A stretch of DNA of 64,000 nucleotides, from positions 15,573,922 through 15,637,921 of the forward strand of contig NC_079210.1 of NCBI RefSeq assembly GCF_026745355.1. Reading direction: 5' to 3'. Each line of letters opens with the position of its first letter. Position 1 is the stretch's first letter. A program made the translations under genes and the position numbers. Shown in pieces: positions 33,859-46,809 of the stretch. The DNA is from Beta vulgaris subsp. vulgaris (lineage: Eukaryota > Streptophyta > Magnoliopsida > Caryophyllales > Amaranthaceae). Below the pieces are notes generated by a model. The model did not search any database. It worked only from the letters and a program-made list of their open reading frames with translations, and was not told the DNA's origin.

Positions 33859-36377
33859 TGTAATCCCCCACAATTTTAAAGAATTTTCATAAATATATTA
33901 AAGTATTTATGTAGTTATATTTAAATCCAAATGAGTTTGGAAAATGATTTGACTTTTAAAAAGGGTTGACTACTTTAAAAGTCAACTAAAAATATTTTTC
34001 ATAGCTTAATAAAATTTGTAATGTTTTAATTAAGCATGTTTTAATAAGAGTTTTAATAACTAAAAGTATATTTGAAAATGAAGCTTAATAGAATCAAAAG
34101 CCCAAAAGTGATAAAAAGGGAAAGAGCTAATTGATGACTAAAGTCCAAAAGAGCCCATCTCATTAGTCATCAAAGTTTCATTAATTAAAATCTCTTTTCC
34201 TAAACCCAAAAGTAAAGCCTCTATATAAATATCCTAATAAACCCAAATTTTACCCTACACACTTTATTTCTCTCTTCCTTCCACGTGATTCTCCTCTCTC
34301 TCACTCGGCACTTTCTCTCTCTTCTCCTTTGTGCGTCGTTCTTCTTTTTTCCCTCAAAAGTTGTTTCTTCTTCTTCTTCAAGTAACGTTTCTTGTTCAAC
34401 AAAAAACGTCACAAATCTTTGTTTGAGCCAAGAACTCGCTGCTGCTATTGCTGCCGGCGCCTTTCCTTCCTCCATTGTTGTGGTTGTTTTTCTTTCTTCC
34501 TCTTCAAGATTCCATTAAAGTACTAGTTTTTATATTATTTTATTATTAATTAGCATGTTTACAATTTAAATTATTGTTTTATATACAATATGAATTTCGA
34601 CTATCATATATATACAATTATAATAAATTTCAGATTTATTATATTAAGTTATTTTTAGTTTTATCATGAAATTTATAGTTTTTAGGGTTTTTAATTACTA
34701 GAAACTATATATATAAAGTATAAATCATGAGATTTGGTTAGTATATAATTTTATATGTATTGAACATATTTTCAGAAGATTTATTAAATTTTATAAATGT
34801 TGTAATTTCAGGAAATAAGTATTTTAAGGGTTTTAAATGATTTTTAATCACTAGAATAGTTGTACTATACTAGGGATTAAAAATAACGGAAGTTTGGTGC
34901 GTAAAAACGATTTTAAAACACGTTTAAGGGGGTTTTGATTGTTTTAAAGTTGCTGTAAATTTTAGTTCAAGATATTTATTTTCATTATTTTATTTTCTAG
35001 GCGGAGATTTCGTAGTAGAACTTTTAGCGAGTAAAAGTGGCTTACCGATTTGTTTATACAAGGTACGTACATTGTCTACGTGCTATATGATTTAGTCGCA
35101 TGCTCTAAGAATGTTTTATTTATTAGTATCATGTATAGGACTCTATTTGTTCATATATATGATTACTGGAATTGTTTTACATGTTATTTGCCTGTGTGCT
35201 ACATGTAAACTAGAAGTATTTATGATTATAAATGTTTGTATGGAAGTTTGATGCAAGCAGAATAAGTCAAGTTCATTTATTAATTCGTGAGTGAATTAAT
35301 GTAAGTTAGATTGAATCATGTTTTTCTTAGATTCTTGAGTATTATTATTATTATCTTATAAGAACCGTGGATCTTATTTGGTAAGTGACAAGTTATACCT
35401 ATATAAAGGTAAAGTTTATTGTTGGCTAGGTTCAACAAGTAAGTTGGTAAAGTATAAAAAGAAGTTAAAGGAGTCTTGATTGATAAGTTGTGAACACTTA
35501 TTAATCCAAAGATAAAAAGGAATTCTGTTATGATTGTGTGATTATTAATAGTTATGTGTTATTAGCTTGGTTGGTGTCAGCACAAGTAATAAAATATATT
35601 CAACGTAAAGTGAAACGAGAATAGGTTATAGACTTTAGACTGGTGCACGTCTAGAATTGGACAACAAGGGTTGGAATTTCATGGTGAGCGTGCCATGGGT
35701 TCTTCTAGGAATGGGTTGATCACCATCCCTCTTTCAGTTCAAAGGTTCCTCGATATCGCAGGTCATTTTGGAATATGTGGTAGCTCCCATATCTCCTATT
35801 TTAGATAAGTCAACTCGTCCAATAACTATTCCATTTAAAGAAAGAAATAAAGTTTAGAGTCTAGTTCAGTAAAAGTTGTCTGCAGATTATTATATGTTTA
35901 TATTATTATTTATCCCTGCAACTTATATTTTTGTAGTATCATGTTTAGGATTATTTATGCCTGATATGTAGTACTCAGCTTTGCTGATTACTGTTGTGTT
36001 TGTGATCATGGCCTTGCCTATTGATCCTGTGGTGATCCTTCGGGGGAGCAGAGTCAAGACAACATTGACATTACAGGTTCGCAGATGCATCTCATTGGGA
36101 ATCTGGAATGGAGAGACTCATTGTATTACTAGGATAATTTAAGTTGCTTTCGTAGGAACATGTGTTTTCAGACATTAGTTTTTAAGTTGGTGTGTTTTAG
36201 TTTCAAATATTGTTATTGATCTCATAAGTTTTAAAAAAGTTGTTTTTAGTAAGTTGTTTCCCGCTGCAAAATTCTGAGTAAGCCGAAACGTTATCACACG
36301 GGCGATAATGCCTGGGTAATTCTCTAAGGTTTATTATAAAAGTAATTTCTAGGAAAGAGAATTATCGGGGTGTTACA
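33859..36377 (+). repeat. 5' LTR of the Tekay element (2,519 bp)
   Basis: Complete, TG..CA. Contains a pyrimidine-rich stretch (34260-34510) downstream of TATATAAATA (34221), likely the LTR promoter and transcript start. By eye the two LTRs differ by roughly ten substitutions in the first 400 bp and by small indels. Confidence 0.92.
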
Positions 36378-36380
36378 AAG

Positions 36381-36392
36381 TGGTATCAGAGC
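36381..36392 (+). promoter_or_regulatory. Primer-binding site TGGTATCAGAGC
   Basis: Complementary to the 3' end of initiator tRNA-Met, three bases inside the 5' LTR. It starts minus-strand cDNA synthesis. Confidence 0.92.
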
Positions 36393-38090
36393 TTTAGGTT
36401 AGTTTAAGACTTATAGGCGCCTAACTAACTAGCTAGCTAACTTACTAAGTCACGTAGCTACTACGTCATCTAGCTTACTAAGTCACGTAGCTTATTAAGT
36501 TACCTAGCTTATTAGTTTTGAAGGAAACCTTAGTATTGCTCCTACGTTTTCATTTCGAAAAGTTGAACATGAATATTTGTTTTTACCAGAAATTTTTTTT
36601 TTATACACACCGAAATTTTTTTCGGAAAAATTAAGGGTTCGAAATTTTTAAGTTTTCGGCGAATTTTTTTTTTTTTTCGAAAGAAGTACTGAGTCCGAAA
36701 ATTTTTTTTTTTTTTATTTGGCCGAGTCGAAATTTTTCGGAAATTGTTGGTTCGGAAATTGTTTTTTTTTATTATTCGAATTTTTTTTAGACACTTAAGT
36801 AATGTTATTTATAAAAGTGTCTGCAGTATATTTCATGCCTTTAAGGTTTATATTATTATATTGTGAGAATGGGTAGTATAGGAAGGACATATAGGATAGA
36901 AATATTATATGCCTGCATCAGGAAGTTAGTTCAGCATCATTATTATTTTTCTTCCCTGCAAATATGCATATTATCATTTCTTTCTGTAATGATGCATTAT
37001 ATTATTGTACTTCCCTGCTAACGATGCATGAATATTTTTCTTCCCTGCTAACTGTTTATATTTCTTGCCTGCAAAGTGTTATATGTTCAGGCCTTTGTTT
37101 TTGTTTACCCTATTATTTTGTGGGAACACGTTAGAGAGAGTGCTAAACCATTATGGTTTATTTGTTGTAGATCCCTAACCATGTCTGTCAGGCAAGTTAA
37201 TAGAGTAGGAAGCTATCATAACCCAATTGTATTGAGTGATGATGAGAATGTCCGACGTCATGAGCCTGAAAGTTATAGTTAGCTTAGAGAGCATTATACA
37301 TTATGTGTTAAAAGTAGGCATCCCTGTTAGTGATATATGAAGTAATTCAAGAGTTTGATTGTACTAGAGTGCAAACCTGAAAGGACATCTACAATATTAT
37401 TTGGAGACCTTATCTGAGCGATGTGAGTGATTTAAAGGTGGGTGAAAATGGACATCAACCCAAAAGGTTTTGAAGATCTACTAGATCTAGGAATTCAGAT
37501 TATTATTATTATTATTAATATTATTATAGTGAAAACTGTGGAGACTTTGAAGATGAACTGTTTACTCCATATAAAGGAAATAAGGATGAGAATGATGGTG
37601 CAATTCCATAGAGTATTTATTTATGCTTCAAGATTAGTTGTTGGAAAGTAGTCAAGCTACAATGGGTAAAATTTCCTTATTCTGATATTGTTGAGGAATA
37701 AGTTGGTTATTTTGGATGGGGAGAACATTCTTATTATCGATTGAGGAATAAAAGCTATTATTTATTTTTATGAGTGAGTAAGAATTTATTCTAGGCACGT
37801 GATAGGAAATTTTTTATTATTTAATTATTTTTCATTATGTGATTATATTCTTGCTTGCTTGATTCTACTTCACGTTGATGTGAATATATTTTACGTGAAC
37901 AATTATGTGATTATTAGAGAACATTTCATGTTGGAACTAGTGAAATTGTTTGTTGATGCGATCTTTAATGATCAAATCAAATGTTGCCTTATTAGATGGA
38001 CATGTAAGTTGTGCTAGAACCAAAATAGAGTTACGTTATATTTCAGTTACGAAGTAAAGTGTCAAACAGCAATGATGCCTTAATTAGCTT
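36393..38090 (+). other. Tekay leader
   Basis: Noncoding leader with short repeats CTAGCTTACTAAGTCACGTAG (36420-36520), several T-runs (36590-36790) and AT-rich DNA. No intact frame. Confidence 0.5.
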
Positions 38091-38592
38091 TTGCTACTCG
38101 CTTATTGGCAGAGAAATTGACTCAAGAAAGACCATAGAATCCCGATTTTGATGGGGACAGGATTGAGAGACTAGTTAAGATTAAACCGTCATACCTTAAG
38201 GGGTAAGCTGACCCTATCCTCTTAGAGAGTAGGATTAGGGCGTTTGAAAAGATTTTTGGGGCTGTGAAACTGTCCTGAGAGTGTGAAAGTAGGTCAAGTT
38301 ATACTGTATCTGAAAGATGAGACTGACTTATGGTGGAAAGAGAATGAGACTAGACTTAGTATTATGGAAGAGTTTAATTGGGAATCCTTTATTGTTGCTT
38401 TAAGAGAAAAGTTTTACCCTACTTTTATGAGAAAGAAAGGGCCCAAGAGTTTATAAAACTTAGGATGAGAAGTATGACTATCTCTAAGTATTATAGCAAG
38501 TTCTAACATTGTTTAGATTTCCATTTGAGGTAATAACCATTGAGGAGTTAAAGGCTCAGTGATTTGAGCAAGGTTTTATTGAGGAAATTCGA
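38091..38592 (+). pseudogene. Tekay Gag remnant
   Basis: Broken frames match the capsid-like gag domain: DETDLWWKENETR, FNWESFIVALREKFYPTFMRK, then [10 protein letters not shown] leading straight into the next ORF. Stops and shifts are frequent. The zinc-knuckle part of Gag is absent (see the following entry). Confidence 0.75.
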
Positions 38593-39951
38593 TTGGGGTT
38601 AGTAGATTATGAATCAATCGACTTATCTATTAGTATTCCTACTTGGGAAATCATAAGGTGTACCAAGCTGTTTAGAAACCTGCCTTTGAAGATAGGAGGG
38701 AGTGTCTTTCCATCCGATTTAATCGAGTTTAACTTAGGAGACTTAGACGTGATTCTTGGGATGAACTGGTTGAGTCATTACAAGGCCAGGATTGATTGTG
38801 AAGTTCAAAAGGTAGTGTTGAGAAACCCTTCGGGAAAATTTACCTCATCTAGACGATTTGGGAAACCCAAGTTTGGAGTGATCTCTGCTATGCAAGTGCA
38901 GAAGTTGATGAGAAAGGGGTGTGAGCTATTTTTCTGTAGCGTGCAAGATGTTAGTAAGGAAGCTGAACTAAAACTTGAGGATGTTCCAATAGTGAATGAG
39001 TTTATGGATGTATTTCCGAGTGAAATTTCAGGTATGCTGCCTGCAAGAGCCGTTGAGTTTACCATAGACTTAGTTCCTGGAACTGCACCTATATCTAAGG
39101 CACCTTATAGAATGGCACAACTTGAGATGAGTGAGTTGAAGACGCAATTGCAAGAACTTTTGGATAAGGGTTATATCAGACCTAGTGCATCACCTTGGGG
39201 AGCTCCTGTATTGTTCGTAAAGAAAAAGGATGGGAGTATGAGGTTATGTATTGACTATAGGGAGTTGAACAATGTTACCATCAAAAACAAGTACCCTTTG
39301 CCTAGAATAGATGACCTATTCGATCAACTGAATGGAGCGAGTGTGTTCTCGAAGATTAACTTACGTCCTGGATATCATCAATTGAGGGTAGCCAATAAGG
39401 ATGTACCTAAGACTGCCTTTAGAACGCGTTATGGTCAGTACGACTTCACTGTAATGCCATTTGGGTTAACCAATGCTCCTGCGATATTTATGGACTTGAT
39501 GAATAGGATCTTTCATGAGTTTTTGGATAAGTTCGTAGTGGTTTTCATTGATGACATTTTGATATATTCGAGGAATGAAACCGAGCATGATGAACATTTA
39601 AGGATTATTTTGGAGACTTTGAGAAGGAACGACCAGTTATATGCCAAATTCTCTAAGTGTGAGTTTCGTTTAGAGAAAGTAGCATTTTTGGGTCATTTTG
39701 TGTCTAAGGAAGGAGTCTCTGTAGATCCTGCTAAGATTCAAGCTGTGAGTGAGTGGCCAACTCCAAAAAGTGTGTCAGACATTAGGAGCTTCTTGGGTTT
39801 AGTTGGCTATTATAGGAGATTGTGGAGATTTCTCGAAGATAGCAAGCCTATGACTAATTTGATGAAAAAGGAGTCCAAGTTTGAGTGGAATGAGAAGTGT
39901 GAGGAAGCTTTTCAGATCTTGAAGGATCGTTTAACCACTGCACTGTTTTAA
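38593..39951 (+). pseudogene. Tekay protease remnant fused to reverse transcriptase
   Basis: A 452-codon frame. It begins with Gag C-terminal residues, then passes into the second half of the protease ([28 protein letters not shown]), so the DSG active site and the knuckle are deleted. RT follows: [89 protein letters not shown] and the catalytic FIDDILIYS, intact. The tether to RNase H ([11 protein letters not shown]) is present. The frame stops at 39951 by a shift just before RNase H. The ATG is internal to the old polyprotein rather than a true start. Confidence 0.92.
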
Positions 39952-41870
39952 CCCTACCTGATGGGAATGAGGGATTTGAGGTCTATAGTGATGCTTCGAA
40001 AATGGTTTGGGTTGTGTGTTGCAACAGAATGGTAAGGTAATGCTATGCATCGCGTCAATGAAACCTTATGAGGCTAATTACCCTACCCATGATCTAGAGT
40101 TAGCTGCCATAGTTTTGCTTGAAAATTTGGAGACATTATCTTTATGGAGCAACTTGCAAGATATTTACAGACCATAAGAGTTTGAAGTACATATTTACTC
40201 AAAAAGACTTGAATATGAGGCAAGAGAGATGGTTGAGATTATAAGGATTATGATCTAGACATCCATATCATGAGGGGAAAGCAAATGTGGTTGCTGACGC
40301 CTTGAGTAGGAAATCGAGTCATAGTTGAGCTTTGATAGTCCCTGAGGAGTTGTGTCGAGATATGCAAAGGTTGAGCCTAGAAATTTTAAATCCTGGGGAA
40401 AGTGAGGCTAGACTTAGTAATCTTTCTTTGGGAGTGTCAGTTTTCGACGAGATTATTGAGGGTCAAGTCGGGGATGAGCACTAGACAAGATAAGGAGAAA
40501 ATGAAGCAAGGAAGGAAGTAGACTTCAAGATTCATGATGATGGGAGTCTAAGGTTTAAAGGAGGTGGTGTGTACCACAGAAGTGCAATGACCTTAAGAGA
40601 CGTCTTATGGACGAGGGGCACAATACTCCTATTCTGTGCACCCTGGGGGTGACAAGTTGTAAAATACCTTAAGGAATATTGGTGGCCAAACATGAAGCGA
40701 GAGGTAGCTGAATATGTTCTAAGTGCTAACCTGTCAGAAGTGAAGATAGACCATAAGAGACCCAGGGGAAAGTTCAATAGTTAGAGGTCCTGGATGGAAG
40801 TGGGATTCTATTTCATGGACTTTGTGACTGCCTTACCCAAGACGAAGAGTGGAAATGAACCATTTGGGTATTGTGGATAGACTGACCAAGTCCGCGTGTT
40901 CATACCTATTAAGGAGACATGGAAAAGAAGCAACTCGCTAAGACCTATATCAAGCATGTAGTGAGATTGCATGGAGTTCCAAAGGACATTATCTCGGATC
41001 GTGACTCTAGATTTCTATCTAAGTTTTGGAAAAAGGTCCAATTAAACCTTGGGACAACATTAAAATGAGTACCGCCTTTCACCCTGCGACCGATGGTCAG
41101 ACTGAGAGGACTAATCGACTATGGAGGATATGTTGAAGCTTGTGCATTGATTTTCAAGGAAGTTGGGAGGACCAATTAGATTTGATTGAGTTTTCTTACA
41201 ACAATAGTTACCATGCGAGTATAAAGATGGCACCATTTGAGATTATATGGACGGAAATGTAGAAGTCCCATTTGCTGGAATGACTTTAGTGAAATATAGT
41301 TTTGGGACTGAATTTATTGAGGAGACCGTCAAGAATGTCAAATTGATTCAGGCACGAATTCAAGCTCGCAAGATAGGCAGAAAGTTATGCAGATTTAAAA
41401 CGTCGCGAAGATGAGTTTGCTGTAGGTGATAAAGTATTCTGAAAGTATCACCCACTAAAGGCGTTATGAGATTTGGGAAAAAGGGCAAGCTAGTGCTAAA
41501 TATGTAGGCCCATATGAGATTTTGGAGCGCATTGGGAAAGTAGCTTATAGATTGGCATTGCCAATGGAGTTTGAAAAGATGCATGATGTATTTCATATAT
41601 CCCAACTTAACGCTAATCCCTGATGAGCGTGTGTTTAGAGCCTGAAAGAGTGCAGATAGATAGTAGCCTCACATATGAGGAAAGACCTGTCAAGACTCTC
41701 GACAGGAAAGTGCGTAGTACGCACAACAAAGATGTTGATATTGTCAAAGTTCTTTGGTCTAACCACGAGTCAGAAGAGGCAACGTGGGAAGCCGAAGAGG
41801 ATATGAAGAAAAAGTATCCAGATTTATTCCTTGAGGTGAGTTACGAGGGCGTAACTCGTTTTCTTTATGT
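39952..41870 (+). pseudogene. Tekay RNase H, integrase and chromodomain remnants
   Basis: Frames change repeatedly. EGFEVYSDASK marks RNase H. The integrase core is recognisable at KDIISDRDSRFLSKFW (about 40980) and at the DGQTERTN region (about 41090), followed by [40 protein letters not shown] marks the integrase C-terminus. A chromodomain-like end (41623-41850: RPVKTLDRKVRSTHNKDVDI, VLWSNHESEEATWEAEEDM) defines the chromovirus branch and would guide insertion into heterochromatin. Confidence 0.85.
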
Positions 41871-44367
41871 AGTATTTATGTAGTTATATTTAAATCCAAA
41901 TGAGTTTGGAAAATGATTTGACTTTTAAACAGGGTTGACTACTTTAAAAGTCAACTAAAAATATTTTTCATAGCTTAATGAAATTTGTAATGTTTTCATT
42001 AAGCATGTTTTAATAAGAGTTTTAATAACTAAAAGTATATTTGAAAATGAAGCTTAATGGAATCAAAAGCCAAAAAGTGATAAAAAGGGAAAGAGCTAAT
42101 TGCTGACTAAAGTCCTTAAGAGCCCATCTCATTAGTCATCAAAGTTTCATTAATTAAAATCTCTTTTCCTAAGCCCAAAAGTAAAGCCTCTATATAAATA
42201 TCCTAATAAACCCAAATTTTACCCTACACACTTTATTTCTCTCTTCCTTCCACGTGATTCTCCTCTCTCTCACTCGGCACTTTCTCTCTCTTCTCCTTTG
42301 TGCGTGGTTCTTCGTTTTTCCCTCAAAAGTTGTTTCTTCTTCTTCAAGTAACGTTTCTTGTTCAACAAGAAACGTCACAAATCTTTGTTTGAGCCAAGAA
42401 CTCGCTGCCGCCGGTCCCCTGCTGCTGCTATTGCTGCCGGCGCCTTTCCTTCCTCCATTGTTGTGGTTGTTTTTCTTTCTTCCTCTTCAAGATTCCATTA
42501 AAGTACTAGTTTTTATATTATTTTATTATTAATTAGCATGTTTACAATTTAAATTATTGTTTTATATGCAATATGAATTTCGGCTATCATATATATAATT
42601 ATAATAAATTTCAGATTTATTATATTAAGTTATTTTTAGTTTTATCATGAAATTTATAGTTTTTAGGGTTTTTAATTACTAGAAACTATATATATATATA
42701 TAAAGTATAAATCATGAGATTTGGTTAGTATATAATTTTATATGTATTGAACATATTTTCAGAAGATTTATTAAATTTTATAAATGCTGTAATTTCAAGA
42801 AATAAGTATTTTAAGGGTTTTTAATGATTTTTAATCACTAGACTAGTTGTACTATAGTAGGGATTAAAAATAACGGAAGTTTGGTACGTAAAAACGATTT
42901 TAAAACACGTTTAAGGGGGTTTTGATCGTTTTAAAGTTGCTGTAAATTTTAGTTCAAGATATTTATTTTCATTATTTTATTTTCTAGGCGGAGATTTCGT
43001 AGTAGGAGACTTTTAGCGAGTAAAAGTGGCCTACCGATTTGTTTATACAAGGTACGTACATTGTCTACGTGCTATATGATTTAGAAACATGGTCTAAGAA
43101 TGTTTTATTTATTAGTATCATGTATAGGACTCTATTTTTTCATATATATGATTACTGGAATTGTTTTACATGTTATTTGCCCGTGTGCTACATGTAAACT
43201 AGAAGTATTTATGATTATAAATGTTTGTATGGAAGTTTGATGCAAGCAGAATAAGTCAAGTTCATTTATTAATTCGTGAGTGAATTAATGTAAGTTAGAT
43301 TGAATCATGTTTTTCATAGATTCTTGAGTATTATTATTATCTTATAAGAACCGTGGATCTTATTTGGTAAGTGACAAGTTATACCTATATAAAGGTAAAG
43401 TTTATTGTTGGCTAGGTTCAACAAGTAAGTTGGTAAAGTATAAAAAGAAGTTAAAGGAGTCTTGATTGATAAGTTGTGAACACTTGTTAATCCAAAGATA
43501 AAAATAAATTATGTTATGATTGTGTGATTATTAGTTATGTGTTATTAGCTAGCTTGGTTGGTGTTAACACAAGTAATAAAATATATTCAACGTAAAGTGA
43601 AATGAGAATAGGTTATAGACTTTAGACTGGTGCACGTCTAGAATTGGACAACAAGGGTTGGAATTCCATGGTGAGCGTGCCATGGGTTCTTCTAGGAATG
43701 GGTTGATCACCATCCCTCTTTCAGTTCAAAGGTTCCTCGATATCGCAGGTCATTTTGGAATATGTGGTAGCTCCCATATCTCCTATTTTAGATAAGTCAA
43801 CTCGTCCAATAACTATTCCATTTAAAGAAAGAAATAAAGTTTAGAGTCTAGTTCAGTAAAAGTTGTGTACAGATTATTATATGTTTATATTATTATTTAT
43901 CCCTGCAAGTTATATTTTTGTAGTATCATGTTTAGGATTATTTATGCCTGATATGTAGTACTCAGCTTTGCTGATTACGTGCTTGTTGTGTTTGTGATCA
44001 TGGCTTTGCCTATTGATCCTGTGGTGATCCTTCGGGGAGCAGAGTCAAGACAACATTGACATTACAGGTTCGCAGATGCATCTCACTAGGAATCTGGAAT
44101 GGCGAGACTCATTGTATTACTAGGATAATTTAAGTTGCTTTTGTAGGAACATGTGTTTTCAGACATTAGTTTTTAAGTTGGTGTCTTTTAGTTTCAAATA
44201 TTGTTATTGATCTCATAAGTTTTAATAAAGTTGTTTTTAGTAAGTTGTTTTCCGCTGCAAATTCTGAGTAAGCCGAAACGTTATCACACGGGCGATAATG
44301 CCTGGGTAATTCTCTAAGGTTTATTATAAAAGTATTTTCTAGGAAAGAGAATTGTCGGGGTGTTACA
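41871..44367 (+). repeat. 3' LTR of the Tekay element, first 43 bp missing
   Basis: Homology to the 5' LTR begins at AGTATTTATGTAG (33902 equivalent). The TGTAATCCCC start and the polypurine tract are absent. The rest is collinear to GGGGTGTTACA. Small insertions include CGCCGGTCCCCTGCTG near 42410. Confidence 0.9.
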
Positions 44368-44372
44368 GAAAA

Positions 44373-45310
44373 CCGCAGCAATATGGCTTCAACATGAAAT
44401 TTTTGACAAAAACCGCAGCAATATATTAAAATAATATTAGAGAATAAAAAATATTATAAAAAAAGTATAAAAGATGCGTGTAACAGTTAGGGACTTCGGG
44501 GTTTTTCACTTTTATTCTCTCATCCTCTCAACCTCTCACACGCCGTTTTACTTCCTCTCAACCACACTCTGCTCTCAACCTCTCATCTCACCGGTCCTCC
44601 GTCGGCCGTTCTCAATGACTAACACCGGCGCTTCGACGACCGTTCGTTCTTTTCTCACGCCCTCCGTTAGTCCTTCGTCGGTTTTTCATTCGTTCCTCGA
44701 CAGTTCCTTCATTCATCCTTCGTTCGTCGGTCGTTCCTTCATTCATCCTTCATTCGTCAGTCGTTCCTTCGTTCGTCGGCCGTCCCTAAATCCTGCCTCT
44801 ATCTCTCCAGATCCCTTTGTCAAAATCCGGTTCGTCCTTTTGCAATAGGTTTCTTGGCTTGTGGCTCTGGTTCTCTTCGTCAACACTCGCTCTTGTTCTT
44901 GGCACCGGTCCTTCGCAATAGTTCTACGAGTTCTCCGAGTTTTTGGGCGGGCGATTTTCAGTTTCTTAAATTCCAGTTTTGTTTTAGGATTTTTTTCAAG
45001 TTCAGTTTATTACTTTTTTTTCATATAATTTTTGTTTTCATTAAAGTTGGGACCTACACAAGTTAATCAATAGTTCAAACCTTTTAAAAATTATCACCCA
45101 AAGTTGAGACCTCTATCGTCAATTTTTCCTATTTTTTGTAATTATTTAGTTGTAATTCTTGTTTTTTTTTTCTTTTTCATTTTACTTTTTGATCTTTTGT
45201 ATTATTTATATAACTAATGAGATTAATATATCATTTTATTTTAAGTTCATTTGCAAATTTGGTGGATAAAGAATGGGTTAGTAGGCTGATTTTAATCTTT
45301 CAAATTCTAG
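44373..45310 (+). other. CACTA-2 interior
   Basis: AAACCGCAGCAATAT repeats, a TATA-like box, then a CT-rich, leader-like part with TTCGTTCGTCGGTCGTTCC repeats (44690-44790) and AT-rich DNA. The 124-codon frame at 44474 is low complexity and not called. Confidence 0.45.
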
Positions 45311-45485
45311 TGCAAAATGCAAAAAAAAAAATTATTTACCTATTGCTGTATTATTCTGATATAAAATACGTATATTATTGCGGTTAAAAACCGCAACAAT
45401 ATATTATTTACCTATTCCTGCCCTGTGCGGCCAAAACTGCCGCAATAGGCCACTTAATGACTGCAGCAATAAGCATTTATTCTAC

Positions 45486-46313
45486 CTTAAGATATCAAGC
45501 TAGGACGGGGGAAGTGGGATTTTATTGTCCTCGTGTCAAGTGTAGCAATATGTCCAAAGTCAATAGTATTGAGTTGCTTACGGAGCATGTACTTTGTTAT
45601 GGGTTTAGGCCTGAATACCATGGGTGGATTTGGCATGGTGAGAAGGGAGTGTATGAAGGAAATTTTTGTGAAAATGATGCCTATGAGCAAGAAGATATGA
45701 CTCATGCATATGAGGAAATGGAGTATAATAATGAGGACGAGATGATGGATGGTGTCGAGAATGATTTAGGACAAGATTCTTGTGTTTTTGATTTTTTGAC
45801 AGCAGCGACTCAAAAGCCACTTTATCCTGGTTGCAAAAAAATTACTAAACTTTCTATCGTGTTGACACTTTTCAGCAATCAAGGGAAATTGGACCGATAT
45901 TAGTTTCATTTCCTTGTTAGAAGTGTTAAGTGAGATGCTTCCTGATGAGTAATGACAATGAACTTCCAAAGTCGACGTATTATGCTAAAAAGCTCATGTG
46001 TCCCTTTCGCTTAGAGTACAAGAAGATACACGCTTGTCCAAATGACTACATGTTATATAGAATGAATATGACAATTTCGAGGAGTGTCCATGGTGCGGGA
46101 TGTCACGTTACAAGCGTAAAGGGGGCGGAGATACGGAAGGGCCCCCAGTTAAGGTGTTGTGGTATCTTCCAATAATACTTAGATTCAAGCTGTTGTTTTT
46201 CATAAAAAAATGGATGCAAAAAGTCTGAGGTACCATGTAGATCGGAGTAAGAAAGATAGTTTGTTGAAGCATCTAGCAGATTCTCATGAGTGGAAGAGTA
46301 TTAATAGGTGAAG
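45486..46313 (+). pseudogene. CACTA-3 TNP2 fragment
   Basis: Contains the transposase-associated domain (GFYCPRVKCSN, YHGWIWHGEKG), an acidic linker, FDFLTAATQKPLYPGC, and the start of the TNP2 domain (LPKSTYYAKKLMC, HACPNDYMLY), then frameshifted matches to about 46313. The N-terminal 30 or so residues are missing at the CACTA-2 junction, and the 3' half of the gene is deleted. It is clearly paralogous to, but diverged from, the CACTA-1 copy. Confidence 0.85.
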
Positions 46314-46599
46314 GTAATTAAATGATTTCGTTTATCCTCTATCTTTAAGTTATTAGTTTCCCAGATATATTGATCAAAATTTTAAGAAATATTTTTTGAA
46401 TATGTTTTTGAATTTAGTGTGCGAAACAACATGACAGGGTTGCTTGCGGCTATTATGTGATGAGGTTTATGTACGATATAATTTCTTCTTGCACGGAATT
46501 TGATGATCTAGAGAAGGTTTGAAACATTTTATCCCCTTACAAATTATGACTTGGTTTTCTCCTAATTAGCCCTTTACTTGCACAACCACTAGTACAGAA

Positions 46600-46809
46600 A
46601 TAACGATTTGAGTCGGACCTGGGACCACCATTTGCGTCGGACATCGGTTTGACGGCACAGGTCTCGACGCAAATGATAAAGACACGATCTGTGTCGGATT
46701 AGACTACGACGGATATTATAGTCTATAATTGCGTCGGACACTAAGCAACGTCCGACATACATGATCTCCAAGCAACACCCATCAGCACCCATATGTGTCG
46801 GATTCTTGG
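46600..46809. repeat. Left subterminal GCGTCGGA/GACGCAAAT repeats of CACTA-4
   Basis: Several copies of GCGTCGGA, TGTGTCGGAT and GACGCAAATG in both orientations, the presumed transposition-protein sites of this subfamily. Confidence 0.75.

Larger units (their letters stand above)
33859..44367 (+). mobile_element. Tekay/Del chromovirus LTR retrotransposon, 10.5 kb
   Basis: Long LTRs (33859-36377 and 41871-44367), duplication GAAAA at 33854-33858 and 44368-44372, LTR ends TGTAATCCCCCA and GGGGTGTTACA. The primer-binding site TGGTATCAGAGC (36381-36392) matches initiator tRNA-Met. Order gag, PR remnant, RT, RNase H, IN, chromodomain marks the Tekay/Del chromoviruses. The target was a palindrome GCTGCGGTTT..AAACCGCAGC of CACTA-2. 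Gag, RNase H and integrase are broken and gag-PR carries a deletion. Confidence 0.93.
33732..45485 (+). mobile_element. CACTA-2, non-autonomous (about 1.2 kb without insertion), host of the Tekay element
   Basis: The left end is CACTAGTAGAATAATTGC and the right end reverse complements to GTAGAATAAATGCTTATTGC, lacking the final CACTA bases. Subterminal GCTGCGGTTT and AAACCGCAGC motifs occur at both ends, as in CACTA-1. The Tekay element sits in it at 33859-44367. Flanking TAA (33729-33731) and TTAAG (45487) suggest a 3-bp duplication, with a small loss at the right tip. No transposase remains. A TATA-like GTATAAAAG lies at 44465. Confidence 0.78.

Noticed and set aside
34221..34518. ORFs in the Tekay LTR (also 42190-42532)
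   Set aside because: Both strands of a CT-rich LTR leader, low complexity, duplicated only because the LTR is duplicated.
44474..44848. 124-codon frame inside CACTA-2
   Set aside because: Generated by TTCGTTCGTCGG repeats in a leader-like region, no domain.
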